From positions 37,880,014 through 37,944,013 of the forward strand of contig CP141144.1 of NCBI GenBank assembly GCA_035235625.1: 64,000 nt of DNA, read 5' to 3'. The translations under genes and the position numbers were made by a program. The stretch is from Saururus chinensis (taxonomy: Eukaryota > Streptophyta > Magnoliopsida > Piperales > Saururaceae). Positions 1 through 11,849 of this stretch are shown here, one piece after another (the first letter of the stretch is position 1; each line of letters begins with the position of its first letter). The notes beneath the pieces are model-generated. The model was given only the letters and a program-made list of their open reading frames with translations. It had not been told where the DNA came from and did not search any database.

Positions 1-1740
1 ACGCAGACAAATTTTATCTGTTATGTTGCCTAGAAAAGCTACATCTTTATGGTCTAAGTTACTTCTCATGTTCCATAAAATTTACACACTAAAGAGATAT
101 GCATGCCCGATGAGATATGAAATTGGAGAATGTCAGTTAAAATGTTCCGTCTAAGAACTCAAAGACAATTGAACAGCAACTTACAATGGTAGTTCCACAT
201 AATGAACTACATCTCTAGGGATGGGTATTTCACTCCCTAATTTTTCATCTATTGGCCCAATAATACAATGCTTTGGTATCGGAATAGGGTGGCCTTATAA
301 TAAAGAGGACTTTAAAAATAGAGCGTGGCTATTTGAACCCTGTTTTTTTCCTATGTCCCCAAACAAAGGAAAAATTATATATTTTTTTACTTCTTTCCCC
401 CTATCTCCCCCATTCCTTTTACCCATGCTCCCCCCAAAAATACTCCCCTCTATCTCCCCCATCTCTTCTCCTCCAGTGTCGGAGGCCGTCGGCACCAACT
501 CGGGCAGCGGACGGCCAAATCCGGCCGTGACCAGCGCGCAGCCGCTAATCGTGGCCGGCTAGATCTGGCCGGCCGCAGCGGCCACAATCAGCATATGTCA
601 CAGCCAGCCAGATTTGGCCGGCCACGGCCTGTGCGCAGTCACGGCCAGTGCGTGGCCACGGCCTGCACGCAGTCGCCGGCCGTAGTGGCTGTGACCAGCA
701 CGCAGCTGCTGGTCGCGGCTAACTAGATATGGCCGGCCGCAGCCAGCATGCGTGGCTGCTGCCTATGAGCAGCCACGGCCAATATGCGAAGCCGCAGGAC
801 GAGACCAGTGTCCCACAGCCGGCCACTATGCAGTAAGAAAACGATGCCCGCACCAAAGAAGAAGATATCGGCGCTAGAAAAGAAGAGGGAAGAGAAAGAA
901 GAAAAATATGAAGAAAAAAATTAGATTAAAATAGGAGATGTAAGAGATTTTAATAAAAAAAATTAGGATAAATATCTAAAAAGAGATAGAGGGAAAAAAA
1001 CGGGGTTCAAATATCCACGTTCTTGAAAATACATCCTAATCTTTAAGCACTGTTTTCCTTTCCTGATACAACATCTTTAGGCTCTCATAACTTTCTCATT
1101 TCTCAAAACATACCAACTTACAGGAACAGCGGACAATTTAATAGACATGACTATTGACAAAAAATAAAAATAAAAATTCAAGCAGGGTAAATCAAATGAG
1201 TACGATCTTACCTCCAAACACCAAACCCCAATCTCACCAGTAGACTGTAATTCCTCTAGAAACCCCCACCGAGAAGTTTTTCTATTTCTGTGAACTTCCA
1301 TGTATTCTTCTTTTGCCCTTCGTTCTCTCCCCATCCTCTCATTTTATTTAAGAGGAGCTTCATAATCGTTTCTCCTCATTCAGAGTTTCCCCTCTCATTT
1401 ATCGAATCCCAGTAAGCATTATGCACCCAGAGGCACCCTCCATTTATTAAACAAAATGTGTTTCTCGTTAAGCATCAAAAAGGCTTTCAATCACCTTTCA
1501 ACTTTCACCGAACCTCCCTCTTACAAAACAAATGTCCTTTCGGCACGCAGAAAGCTTATCCTGACACAGACTGTTAGCGGGGGCCCTCGGGTTGGTGCGT
1601 GACGAACACAGCTCGTCCTTTCACTCTGTCAATCACACTTGCCCACCTTAACCTTTCAGCCTACCGATATCCAATGATGTGTGGCACACCTCCCTCCACG
1701 TTTCGGAATTGCCATCACACTACAACCGCATTATTATCGA
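1..1740 (-). repeat. Unit U, copy 1 (reverse orientation, cut by the window edge)
   Basis: Read on the minus strand, this stretch matches three plus-strand copies starting near 24415, 33470 and 38578. Shared landmarks are the segment around an AAACGTGGAGG string near 1700, the segment with GTGCATAATGCTT near 1420, a splice-donor-like GGAGGTAAGATCGTAC near 1200-1214, and a GGGTATTTC...CTAGAGATG block near 220. No reading frame is conserved between copies, so I read the unit as the promoter, 5' leader and first-intron start of some gene, or as a non-coding repeat. A Mutator-like element sits inside this copy at 321-1022. The function is unknown. Confidence 0.7.
321..1022. mobile_element. Non-autonomous Mutator-like element (MITE) with 9-bp TSD
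   Basis: The ends form a 29-bp terminal inverted repeat: GAGCGTGGCTATTTGAACCC on the left against GAACGTGGATATTTGAACCC on the reverse of the right end, each followed by a run of T. It is flanked by TTAAAAATA (312-320) and TTGAAAATA (1023-1031), an 8/9 match, the size expected for Mutator-like elements. Other copies of unit U lack the insertion, so they act as empty sites. The interior has a C/T-rich tract near 360-470, a GC-rich block at 475-840 full of GGCCGGCC and CACGGCC strings, and an A-rich right part. There is no transposase frame. The family is inferred from TIR and TSD size only. Confidence 0.72.
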
Positions 1741-2393
1741 GCAATCGTCTTCATGTCCTTTAGACCGCGTTAATAGTATGTTTAACCTATCCTCGGTGAT
1801 TAAACTCAACTTTGTCTTCATTGTCATTCTTGGTCTATATATTTATTATAATTAGGGTTAAAAATATAACTTATTTTATTATTATAATTATTTTTAAATA
1901 TTTATTTATAACCGTTTTATTAAGTAAATAATATAGGTATTTTTATAACTATTTTATCTAGCTACTAATAATCAGTTGATTAATGCGATTACTATTTTTT
2001 ATTATACTTTTTATATGCGCTAATAAATGCCAAAATAGATATTTATTAGTCACTAAATCAGATATTATTGAGGTAAAATACTAACATTATTATTATAGTT
2101 GTTGCAAATAAATTGTGTGGTTCAAATACAAAAGGTAAATAAACACATCTATTAGACAAATACCTAATAAAACTCTTTATTTTCTATGAATTCTTTCTTA
2201 TCATATAAGTCCAACTCCAAAACATTCATGCACTACCTATTTCAAAAGAATCTCAAGTGTGACAATAATAACAATTACCTTCTTGCAGCTAATTGTCTTT
2301 AAAGGTGTCTTGTGGCTAGTAATGAGACCACATGCACTAATGTACATCATCCATTAATATCTCTTTTAAACAATGTTTTAAAACCTAGCCCAG
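1741..2393. other. AT-rich sequence, nothing recognised
   Basis: Strongly AT-rich with short stop-laden frames on both strands. I see no domain, repeat copy or RNA gene here. Confidence 0.5.
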
Positions 2394-2841
2394 TGTCACG
2401 GACTGCGTTCCGGACACCCCACCAACTTCCTTTTACTTTCCCTACATGTACTTTTTTTATTTTCATGTATTCCTTTTATTTATATTTTTGAGTACAACCA
2501 TGCCCGTACAACCATTTATGATGCCACTCCAACAATATGTCATAAATCTCTTATGCTATATACGGGGGAGTGAGTAGTCGTGCAAGTTGGCTAGTGTTGT
2601 TGCACCCATTCTTGTAAATATGTTGATAGTGAATGCAATCCTCTTTTGTGCTTGTGTTCATTAGTTTCCTTACAATGTGACTCACTTTTGCCCCCTACCC
2701 TTTTGCTTTGCATGCACCCGCAAGTGATTGCGCAACGCACCAGTGCAAGGCGAACCATTTGTCCCACTCGCAGGCTTGCTTAGTGGTCTTTCAGCCTACA
2801 AGCGTCGCACAGTCGGCTGCCCAAAAACTCCGTCCGTGACA
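2394..2841. mobile_element. Solo LTR (or TRIM-like LTR), 448 bp
   Basis: The block starts TGTCACGGAC and ends GTCCGTGACA, giving the TG...CA termini of an LTR within a longer inverted repeat. CCAG precedes it (2390-2393) and CCAG follows it (2842-2845), a candidate 4-bp target duplication. No internal retroelement region lies on either side, so it behaves as a solo LTR. The family cannot be assigned; the size would also fit a TRIM. Confidence 0.6.
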
Positions 2842-4144
2842 CCAGACCCTGACCTATATTAGTGGATGGGTTATGTTAACCCGGTTGAATTGTAGGTCAG
2901 TCCTGCTTAACCAAATGATGACATCATCACCTAAAAAAATTTAGGTCCCCCAATATTTGGGAAAAAATTCACTTAAACATGTTCAAATTTTCACTTAAAT
3001 CTATTTGGCCATTCAAAACTTGTTTATTCCAACCTATTTCAACAAGTAAATCATTATTCTAAACTTTAAATCTAACATATACAAACATGATTTTTAATAT
3101 AATCATAATTTCAATCAACATATATCAAATCTCAAAATAAATCACATGTACCACTTATTCAAAGTTAAGTCAGCTAGTACTCAAACAAAACCAATTTGTG
3201 ATAGGTCAAGTCAAAGTTTGGTTCCATTAGCCCAAGTTTGAGTTTTGGTTTGAGCTAAACTTAGCTAGCCTCAAGTAGAATATTAACTGTCTGAGGTGCA
3301 ATCCAATACAAGGATTCATATACAAAAACATACATATATATTCACATATCATCCAAATTATCATCACATATGAATGCATTCTTATACACTAAAACTCATG
3401 CATTATAATACATATTAATGGCATATAAAATATCTTAACTCATGCTAGTAAATGCTCAAAACTAACTTATTATTAGCAAACTATCTCAATTATTGACATG
3501 TTAGCTAGGTTGTTGATGCCCATCGACATCCCACCAATGTGTTGAACCCTCAATGACAATAGGTCGAGTGGAATAACCCAACTTATCGATGCTGAACATG
3601 GTAACAAGGTTATCAATCGAACATCTTTCCTCCACCAAACACAATGGTCTCCAAAACCCGATTGTCTTCCCTATTCCTCCAAACTTTGATATGCCCTAAT
3701 CCTTCGTCTTCAACCCAAAATAAGAGATTCTAAAAGATTCAGTTCAAGGGATATTAAAGGTATTTGTATGAGGAATAAAGAAATGAATTCTAATGAATTA
3801 TTGACTCAAAAACCATATGAAATAGCATTCTTGTGCAATTTAGAACCCATTGGTAAGACACACCAAGAACACCGACACGCCGATGATGCACCAACAATAA
3901 AATTGACTTTTTATTAGCACAAATGACGATGTGCCAAACCTTACTGACATTGACCCAAATATTCTTTAGCAAGGGCATCAGTGTGTCAATGCCAACTGAT
4001 AGTAACTTTTGTTAAAATACAAACTTTAAATTTATTATTATTGCTACTTTTTTGAGTTTATTACTTAGAAGCATTATCATTATCAATAGAAGATATCACT
4101 AGAAGTGACGCCAACAAACCCAAAACAAAACAATTATGTAAAGT
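2842..4144. other. Intergenic AT-rich DNA, no gene seen
   Basis: Six-frame reading gives only short frames without recognisable motifs. Sequences are unique within the window as far as I can see. Confidence 0.5.
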
Positions 4145-4617
4145 AATTATAATTTATTAATTACGTGATCACAGAACAATATCTCATGAAAATCACAGGT
4201 GTTATAGTGGAGACCATTAATTCAGGGAGATGCAGGATCAATTTTAGGTGGGGAGCCAGTGTGAATTGCCGGAGACAATGGGTAGTCGATGAAATGATTC
4301 AGTTGAATTGCTTTGGCAATACCTAGATGAACAGAGTAGAGACTTAACATGGCATTGTCTAAGAAGGGGAGGATGATTTAGACCAAAATTAACCTAAAAT
4401 TTTGAACTATATAATATTTAGAAAAAATATCCAGGTAATGTAAAAATAGTGTATCTCTAACTAGACAACGTGCAAATTGCCCTTTATCAAAGTGGGTTTT
4501 TTTTAATAAGGTGCAATGCTCATAAAATTGTATAAGAAGTTGGAGAAATTTCAAATATGGCCATGGAAAGTCTTTTTATAACATGTAACTAGTGTTTATA
4601 TTTTCTTATGAAATAAC
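4145..4617 (+). repeat. Dispersed 470-bp repeat, copy a (empty-site copy)
   Basis: This stretch aligns by eye over its length to 62175-62658, sharing ATTAATTCAGGGAGATG, GTGAATTGCC and TAAAATTGTATAAGAAGTTGG, and ending in the same TTTCTTATGAAATAAC. In copy a the sequence continues TACACC; in copy b the same point is followed by a Copia LTR. It has no coding potential. What element the repeat itself belongs to is unknown. Confidence 0.75.
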
Positions 4618-5869
4618 TACACCAATGAGCAGACTAGGCCAAAAAGACTAAAATGCACATAAAGCAAACAACTTTAGAAAAAATAATAAAATAATCATAA
4701 ATTTGTTTTGCTGCCCTCAAAGGATTGAATTGCCCCAAATTACCGAAGGTATGCCACAATCTGACTGGACACCGTTGTTGCCCAGTGTAGCACTGTCTAT
4801 GCCATATAAGGGCCCGTTAGGGGTTTTGGAAAAAATAAATTTCCAAGAAAAGTAACTTTTATAGGAAAATTATATTTCTAAGACAATAAATTTCCATAAA
4901 AATAAATATTTTCATAGTTAGGGGTTCATTTGAAAAAATTTCGTCGAAAACTTTATTAATGTATATTTTTTAAAATAAACTAGCTAAATAACCACATTTA
5001 TAGAGAATAACATATTTAGGTCCTTAGATACTTATTTTTTGTTTAGTTAAGGGATCATTTTTAGTCAAGTCATTTGCATGATTGTGGGTAAAAAAATAAT
5101 TTATCATATAATAATTTTAATTTTATTAAAAAAATATGATGAATGATAATTTGGGTTTTTCTCATGTACCCTGTGTTTATTCACCTTTTTTTTGGCTATG
5201 TGCTTGATGATTAATTTATATTCTTGTCCCCTCCGTATGAATATATGCTTATGTTCAAATAAATTGGCATGAGAGGAGGCTCTTATTATTATGAACTTTT
5301 CAAATTGTGGCAAACTGATTGGCTTGCAAACCAATCAAAACATAAATTGCTCTAGAAATGAGAGGACTATCCACTTTATAATTTTGGATATAATCAGGGA
5401 CATTTGGATCCTTTTAAGTACATGTGTGGGCTTTACCACGTGCAAAGAACTATTTTGTATATTACATAAAAATGGAAGATATTAATATTATATCTCTAAG
5501 AGAGAATGTTTTCCCATCATCTCAATAACTTACCTAGAACTTAAAAAAGATTATGTTGATTTAATCTAAACCAAATATGCTCATACGCCACTCATCTATA
5601 GAATCAAACAATAGTAATGAAAAGTATCTGATATTCAAATCAAATTAAAAACTGAGTTCGGACCCTGCATCATTTAACATTTCACTCCGCCAATAAAACA
5701 GATCTGCTGCATTTCTTGTTGCAAATTGTGAGGCCACGCTTTGCACATAAGGTTGGTTAGCTTTAGGTAATAGCTTCACATGAGTTCCGTTTATATGCCC
5801 AACGCATCTGGTAGGTGTATATGATAGGAACTCTTTTCTTATATTTAATTTGGTTTAGAACATGAAGAT

Positions 5870-6124
5870 TTGAGACAATCGAGAGAGATTTTTTTGTGAA
5901 ACACCAGAGAAAACATTCATTCCACCACTGCCCTTTTCCTGTGCAGAACAGGCTTTACAGAACAGGGTGGTTCTTTCTAGCAGTTACAATTTACTTACCA
6001 CCCATTTTCCAATGTCATGATACTATTGGCTGCCTTATTGCACAAAACAACTCAATACACATATTTACAAAGTACAACTCATTGAGATAATTTAAAATAA
6101 TTGAGACATGAGACTCCTCCCTCC
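5870..6124 (-). mobile_element. Possible 3' LTR part of a Gypsy chromovirus remnant
   Basis: Immediately downstream of the chromodomain fragment, on the minus strand, comes a purine-rich GAGGAGGGAGGAG, like a polypurine tract, and then sequence with a TGTAACTGCTAG string. That order suits a 3' LTR, but no second LTR or TSD was found, so the boundaries are uncertain. Confidence 0.3.
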
Positions 6125-6340
6125 TCAAACTATGTTGTTGTCCTCAAGAACGAAGTCTGGAAATTGTTCTTGTATGAATATGACATCTTCCCATGTTGCA
6201 TCAGTTGGTGTTGAGTTCTTCCAATGAATTAGAACTTCATTTTTGTTGTTACAAACACGATATTTTGAGAGCTGACACTGATATTTCCGAGTTGAAAGCT
6301 CACCAGGTCTAAAACCCAATACTATTCCAATGTCTTTCAC
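6125..6340 (-). pseudogene. Ty3/Gypsy chromovirus polyprotein, C-terminal chromodomain fragment
   Basis: A 71-codon frame ends with a segment of the form EVLIHWKNSTPTDATWEDV followed by FIQEQFPDFVLEDN. This is the C-terminal tail of plant chromoviral pol: a W(K/S)...EATWED core followed by an x(F/L)...QFPDFxLEDK end. The chromodomain is thought to steer integration to heterochromatin. Only this tail survives; the rest of integrase, RNase H and RT are absent upstream. It lies inside the PIF-like element, as a nested relic or captured piece. Family call from the WED and QFPDFxLED motifs is fairly secure; clade is not assigned. Confidence 0.68.
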
Positions 6341-8556
6341 ACATTAACTAAGAGCACGTAAACCAACTTAGTTTTTGCACCCCACCAGTTCAAAAATCAT
6401 TAACTAAGAGCATGTGCTAGTATACTTTTGTACAGCTCAGAATTCAGGCATCTTCTTTCCCCTACATAACATAAGGTGACAACCTTGAATTCAAGACTAT
6501 TGAAAATTACACAAGTGATAGCACTGAACAGCAGTAACAATTTTGTGAACCGATGATGCAACAAGAACAAAATAGACAATTGCTAAAGGTCACAGGAACA
6601 AAACAATTTGAACTTTTAGGTCCTGGCAATTGATTAATAATTTCCATAAATAGATATTCTAAGAAGTATGGAAAGTGATAAATATATGCCCAATCGAAGA
6701 AAAGTTCTACAGTACAATGGCAGGACTCTAAATGATTGAACGTAATTTATGCTAACAAGGTAGGTGGTAAGACAGACTGTCCATGTACATTAGCATTCAA
6801 CACAACCAAATATATTGGTTCCTGTTCATAATAACCTCGATTAAGTCTGGTGATCTAAATTTTTGGTCTATGCATTTGTCTTAGCAATTTCTTTAGGTTT
6901 TTTTACCACCAATTCCAGTCGCTGAAAACTGAAATTCCAAATAATGGGAAAAAAATGATATCAGGCCATTTACTCATCAAAACCAAGTTAGACAAGTCAC
7001 TTTAGGCATACAATGAATTGCTAAAGTTCACTATATGGAAACACAGGAGCTGCATTCTATTGAATTAGATAAGAATTTTCCATATCACAAAGGGCTTTCT
7101 CTATTTACTAGACCATTGAGTACCTCCCACCTTTGATAGCTGGAGCAGAGGCACAGATACTATACCTCCCAATTGTTATGATGCTACTCAACGGCTTAAT
7201 AATACCCCTATCAAATATCAATCAGATCTCGATGCCTAGAGTCTTCAAGTCCAACTTGCATTTAAGGAGAGATAAGATAATACAATTCGTGAATTAATCA
7301 CCGCCAAGTATCAAGTACTATTAGAGGATACAACTGGATAAGAAATCCTCTTGCTTTGGGGCTAAGATAAACTAACTTTAAACAACCCTATATAGTTTTT
7401 ACCAATACCGGCATGAGATTGAAATTAAACTATCTGTTGGCGTGGTATTTGTTGGGGTATCAACTATCAATTTGACAAACTTTTTACCATAGACCAATTC
7501 AGATCCCAACGGTACCAACTTTTGTAAATAAAATTGAAATGACTACAAACATTTGAACCCAATGCTCTTCAGTCTTCCACGATTTCACAGGTAGTTATAT
7601 TCTATCAAACAATCTGAATCTATTTAATATTATTACAATGGACTGAAATTGGTGGCTCGTGAAGAACAAATCACTGAATTTATTTTGTTCTATCACACTA
7701 CTCATGTTTAATATCAGCACAACAGCATGAGCCAGCCAATATGTTGCATGTCAACACTTTGAACTGTTTTTTGTTAACAAAAAAACAGTTTGAAATATAG
7801 GCGAAAAAGGGAATTTTGCACGAAACAAACTATAGCTTAAACCAGTATCAGTAACCTCTAGGAAAAGAAGCATACACCGTAGAAACGATGATACTAACTA
7901 GCAGATAAGAGCACACACAAGAAGCACTTTTTACACATTTGTAAAAAAAGTATTCAAGCTATACACGAGGCCTCCATCACCTTGCAATCTTACCCCCATA
8001 TCAGAACACAGATTCAAATGGGGTTCCAATAAGACCTTAGGAACGAAAATGCACTAGACTTCAGCAAAAAAGAGAACAGAAAAACAAATGAACCTTCATA
8101 CATTACAGACCTCTGAAGCATTTGAGGCAGTGGCTAGATTGATGGACGGCTTCAGAAGATGGCCGGAAATGGGCAAAAATCCGAGAAGGGTTCGTTCCAG
8201 CAAAAGTGTGTGTGGGGCTTGAAACGCGCAAAGACGACCGGAGCCGGGACTTAGCTCCTAGCCAACGTCGGATCGAAGAAGATCAGGCCGGAGCCCTGAG
8301 GGCCGAAGGCGCCTTAAACCGAGAGGCACGAGATAAAGAGGACGAGAAGCGAAGTAGTGAAGAAACCCGATAGTCGGGAAATTTTATTTCCATGGGGGGA
8401 TCGGGAAATAAATGTCACTTTTCCACCCTCATTTCCAGGGGTCGGAAAACACAAATTTTCCATATTTCACATTTCCATAACCTCTCACCGTATGCAATGT
8501 GTTTTTCTAAGGAAACTAATTTTTTGATTATTTTTTCCATGACCCCTAATAGGCCC

Positions 8557-9433
8557 TAACTGTTTGAGAGGCTTAGACTTCATCTCTGCCACCTATTGAG
8601 GTGCCTCCATCGCTGCTATTGAAGCCGCTTCTACTGCATCCACAATTGGAAACTTTTAATGTCACATGTTGTTTTAATATTGTATTATTTTTAGGATCTT
8701 ATCGAAGTTCTGCCACATTTGCCAAACCCACAATCACAATAGGCCTGCCATGCCTAGTCAAGGCTTGCCAAGGAAAATCACCATCTTGCTAAGAAAGGCA
8801 CGACCTTGTCGGGCCTGTCATAAGTAAGTCTAGCCACGGTTGGACTCTGGTATCGCTGGTCAGCCTTCTAGCTGTTGGGAAGAGGAGAGAATGGCAACTA
8901 TGAGGCATCGGGGGCGAGAGCGACGATGTCGCTAGTGGAAGTGCAGGTCGGAGGTGATAATAATGGGCACAGTGGAGGTAGTGGAAGGTGTCAAGTTGAC
9001 AACTGTAGTGGAAGAAGTGGGGAAGGTACCGAGGAAGAAGGAAGAAGGAAGAGAAATAGAATACACAAAGGTAGCGTTGTTTTAAATTTTAGATAAAATT
9101 GGTTAAATTTAAGTCATTGAGATTGTATCTATCTATATGTGTAATTTTAGAAATTCTTATTACAAATTTTAAAGGTCTCTAAATTGCATTTTTTGAAGAC
9201 AAACGTAATATTATGTAGAGTTTTTTTCATATTACTTAGCCAAAGAATAACACGATAGAAGCCATTTTTTGGACAAAAATACCTCTTAGTAGGGATTAGG
9301 GTTTTATATTGTGTTAAACCCTCACAAAGTCTCATTCATGGGCAAACAACTTCCCATACCGGCGATTACTCAGTGAGAAGCCTTTGTTCTTATCTTCAAC
9401 CCATCTCATTTATCTAAAGACCACTTTAGAGGC
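8557..9433. other. Intergenic, no supported gene
   Basis: A 73-codon Gly-rich frame at 8875-9096 has no recognisable motif and no neighbours to support it. Otherwise I see only short frames. Confidence 0.45.
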
Positions 9434-9845
9434 TGGTGAGGACCAATCAGTTAAAATTCGACAAAACATTCGCGACATTGATATAATGCTAGACAGTGAA
9501 TCCCCCCATTCCGGGGTTCGTGAGGACTGCTTCTAAAGGGGGAAGAATCACCATCTGGAGTGATAGGAATATCTCAAATGCTCCACCTCGGCACTAGCAA
9601 TCAATGAGAGAGCATTCTCCCTACAAACGCCTCAAAGGGTTGTGAGGACTGATCAGATCAAATATGATGGAACATTCGCAAAATTGAAATCAGGTCTAAT
9701 GGTGAATCATGCCCCCATTAGTGTTCGGTGAGGAAAATCACTAAAGGGGTGATAAACCACCATCCAGCACTATAGCAATATCCCAAATGCTCCATCTCAG
9801 ATGCTGAAGATAAGTTGGCAAGCATTCTCCATGCAAACTCCTCAG
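9434..9845 (+). repeat. Tandem duplication of a ~206-bp unit
   Basis: Two imperfect units follow one another. Both run GTGAGGAC..ATCAG, then a GAACATTCGC/AAACATTCGC block, then GGTGAATC or CAGTGAATC, then ATCACCATC or ACCACCATC, CAAATGCTCC, and finally AGCATTCTCC and AAACNCCTC. No frame spans them. They are probably part of an unrecognised element; function unknown. Confidence 0.65.
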
Positions 9846-10239
9846 CTACCACCTCTTTCTCTTAGGCCAAGTAGCCATGCTAAATCTAATTGAATCTCAG
9901 GGCTAACTATCCATACCCTGACTACTGATTGATATGAACTATTTTATATAGCGAGCTAGGAATAAGAAGGTTCTTAGGACTCCAAACTGACAGGCTAGGA
10001 GGCCCAAACGAGAAGGTTTAGCCCAAACTAGAAGGTTTGGCCCTTTGGATGTGTTACTAATTATAGCACAATATATATATAATATACATGGTATACAAAA
10101 ACAACAAACTATCATGTTCTTAAAAACACATTCATTACAAAGGGCGTGCTGTCGATAACATGATGAATATTCAAAACATTCATGACCTCATTTTCAATTC
10201 ATCAACTAAAGAACAGGGGCAGAAAAGGTAACTGATGCA
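9846..10239. other. Intergenic spacer, nothing recognised
   Basis: Contains a short repeated phrase around GAAGGTTTGGCCC/GAAGGTTTAGCCC and a (TA) run at 10068-10085. No gene seen. Confidence 0.45.
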
Positions 10240-11697
10240 CAGAAATAATGTTCAATTAAAAGTTTTTAAATTTTGAATTGCAATCCTATTTTGTGTTCAT
10301 TTATTACTTATTTGGGCTATTTATGTTTTAAATAGGTTACATTGCTTATTTGGGTTATTTATGTTTTGAATAGGTTAGTTGAACCTAGTTGTGTTTACAT
10401 GTTTAAATGGCTTCAACAGGATCCAAGTAGAAGAAGGAGTGAAGCCCAACTACCCAAAGCTATTTAAAAGTAAAAAATGAGCTCTTAATGGTCTAAACAT
10501 GCATAGAATGGTCGAATACAACCTTTTGGACCCATTAGATTTAAGATTTGCATCAAGAGAACTAAATTAGGGAAGAAGCTGATTTGGACAAATTGATACA
10601 ACGTTTATATTTAGACCATATCTTTTTATGTATAATTTGGATGGATACGATTCTGGTGGCATTGGAAAGAAGACTTCTGTGGCTACAATTGTTATGTTAG
10701 GAAGAAATTCACAATTCCGAAGATTTATGGGTCGCATTCGACATACAAAAGGACAACTAGTTAACTAACCTGAGGCCAACACATGGAGAATCTTTTCATT
10801 GGTTGTAATTGATACACATAAGGAAAGACAATGAGGCTGATTGGATAACTAAAGGAATACTCAAATATATTTATTTATTAAATAAATAATTTATTTATTT
10901 GATTGATTTATAATCTAATCATTGCCAAAGAAACAACCAATCAAGTAATCAAACAGGATGCAATCTGGAGATATAATTGGACTTTTTCCTTTGAAGCAAC
11001 CTCTTCTCCTCCTATAAATAGAGGGGTGGACGTGATAGAGGGATCATTTCCTCCTCTTTAGAGTTCTCTTCTCCTATTTTTCTTCACTTCTTTTATATTT
11101 TTATATTATAAAGGCTTTCTAAGCTCTCAAGCTAAGGCTATAGGTGATTTGCAACAATCTAATGAAGTTTTATTCATGTTTCATTAATGGTTTTAAGTAA
11201 GTATTGTTATTTGAAGTGATATTTATTTAATATTATTCTTCTTGTTTATTTGTGATTAGGATACATAAGATGCTTAAAGGCCCTCTTTCTTGATCTTTTG
11301 TGCTTTTGATACATAGAAATCTTGAAAAGACAATTATTTTTATCCTTCATCTATCTAAAGTATTTTCTATCTTTATTTTTAATTTTAATATTCATATCTT
11401 CCAGTTAGATAGAATCTTTATTCGATTCTAACTGAGATAACATGATACATGAAGAACATCATTAGATGTTACAGTGACCCTTAATGCCATAGTGTTTTAT
11501 CTTATTGATTTCATAACTCTTTATTGCCTCAATACTTTTCAACTCTTTCTCTCTTAATTTTTCTTTCCTCTATTTTTTTTCGTAACTATTTTCTTTGTTG
11601 CACAAGGCTTTCCTTGTGGATCGACCTTGTCTACTACACTTGGCAAGTAAAATAAATCTGAATTTGACTACTTCATAGTCATGTTTCAGACGTAACA
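10240..11697 (+). mobile_element. Probable solo LTR of an Athila/Tat-type Gypsy element
   Basis: The stretch has the anatomy of a long plant Gypsy LTR. There is a core promoter TATAAATAGAGG near 11014, a CT-rich leader after it, and a distal block at 11607-11650 with TCCTTGTGGATCGACCTTG, a phrase typical of Athila/Tat LTR 3' ends. Two near-identical ~55-bp phrases (ACTTATTTGGGCTATTTATG and GCTTATTTGGGTTATTTATG) sit at 10307-10375. No pol region adjoins it. GTAAC occurs just outside each end, but the exact TG...CA borders are uncertain, so coordinates are approximate. Confidence 0.5.
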
Positions 11698-11849
11698 ATA
11701 GCAACCTTGATCGATGCTCCCCTTCCATACGTCCTTTTCCTACTCTATTATTCGATCATCTTCTGCTTGTAGTTAGAACATATGCCACATTGGGAGGTTC
11801 CCCTTGTGCACTGGTACATCATTTGCAGTTGTGACCTAACTACCCGCAT

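Larger units (their letters stand above)
4810..8556. mobile_element. PIF/Harbinger-like element, 3.7 kb, non-coding, with TAA TSD
   Basis: The left end GGGCCCGTTAGGGGTTTTGG and the reverse complement of the right end, GGGCCTATTAGGGGTCATGG, form a TIR that extends through GAAAAAATAA. TAA sits immediately outside both ends (4807-4809 and 8557-8559), the target duplication typical of PIF/Harbinger. Subterminal regions repeat TTTCC/GGAAA strings. No transposase or Myb-like frame was found. The interior holds a chromoviral Gypsy remnant near 5870-6340 and, at 8100-8360, a GC-richer stretch resembling the start of a host gene read on the minus strand. Family assignment rests on TIR and TSD. Confidence 0.6.

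Noticed and set aside
1077-1334. 85-codon minus-strand frame in unit U copy 1
   Set aside because: The frame is not kept in the other three copies and crosses the conserved donor-like GGAGGTAAG; more likely leader and intron.
8875-9096. 73-codon Gly/Arg-rich frame
   Set aside because: No motif, no conserved neighbour or splice context; cannot be supported as a gene.
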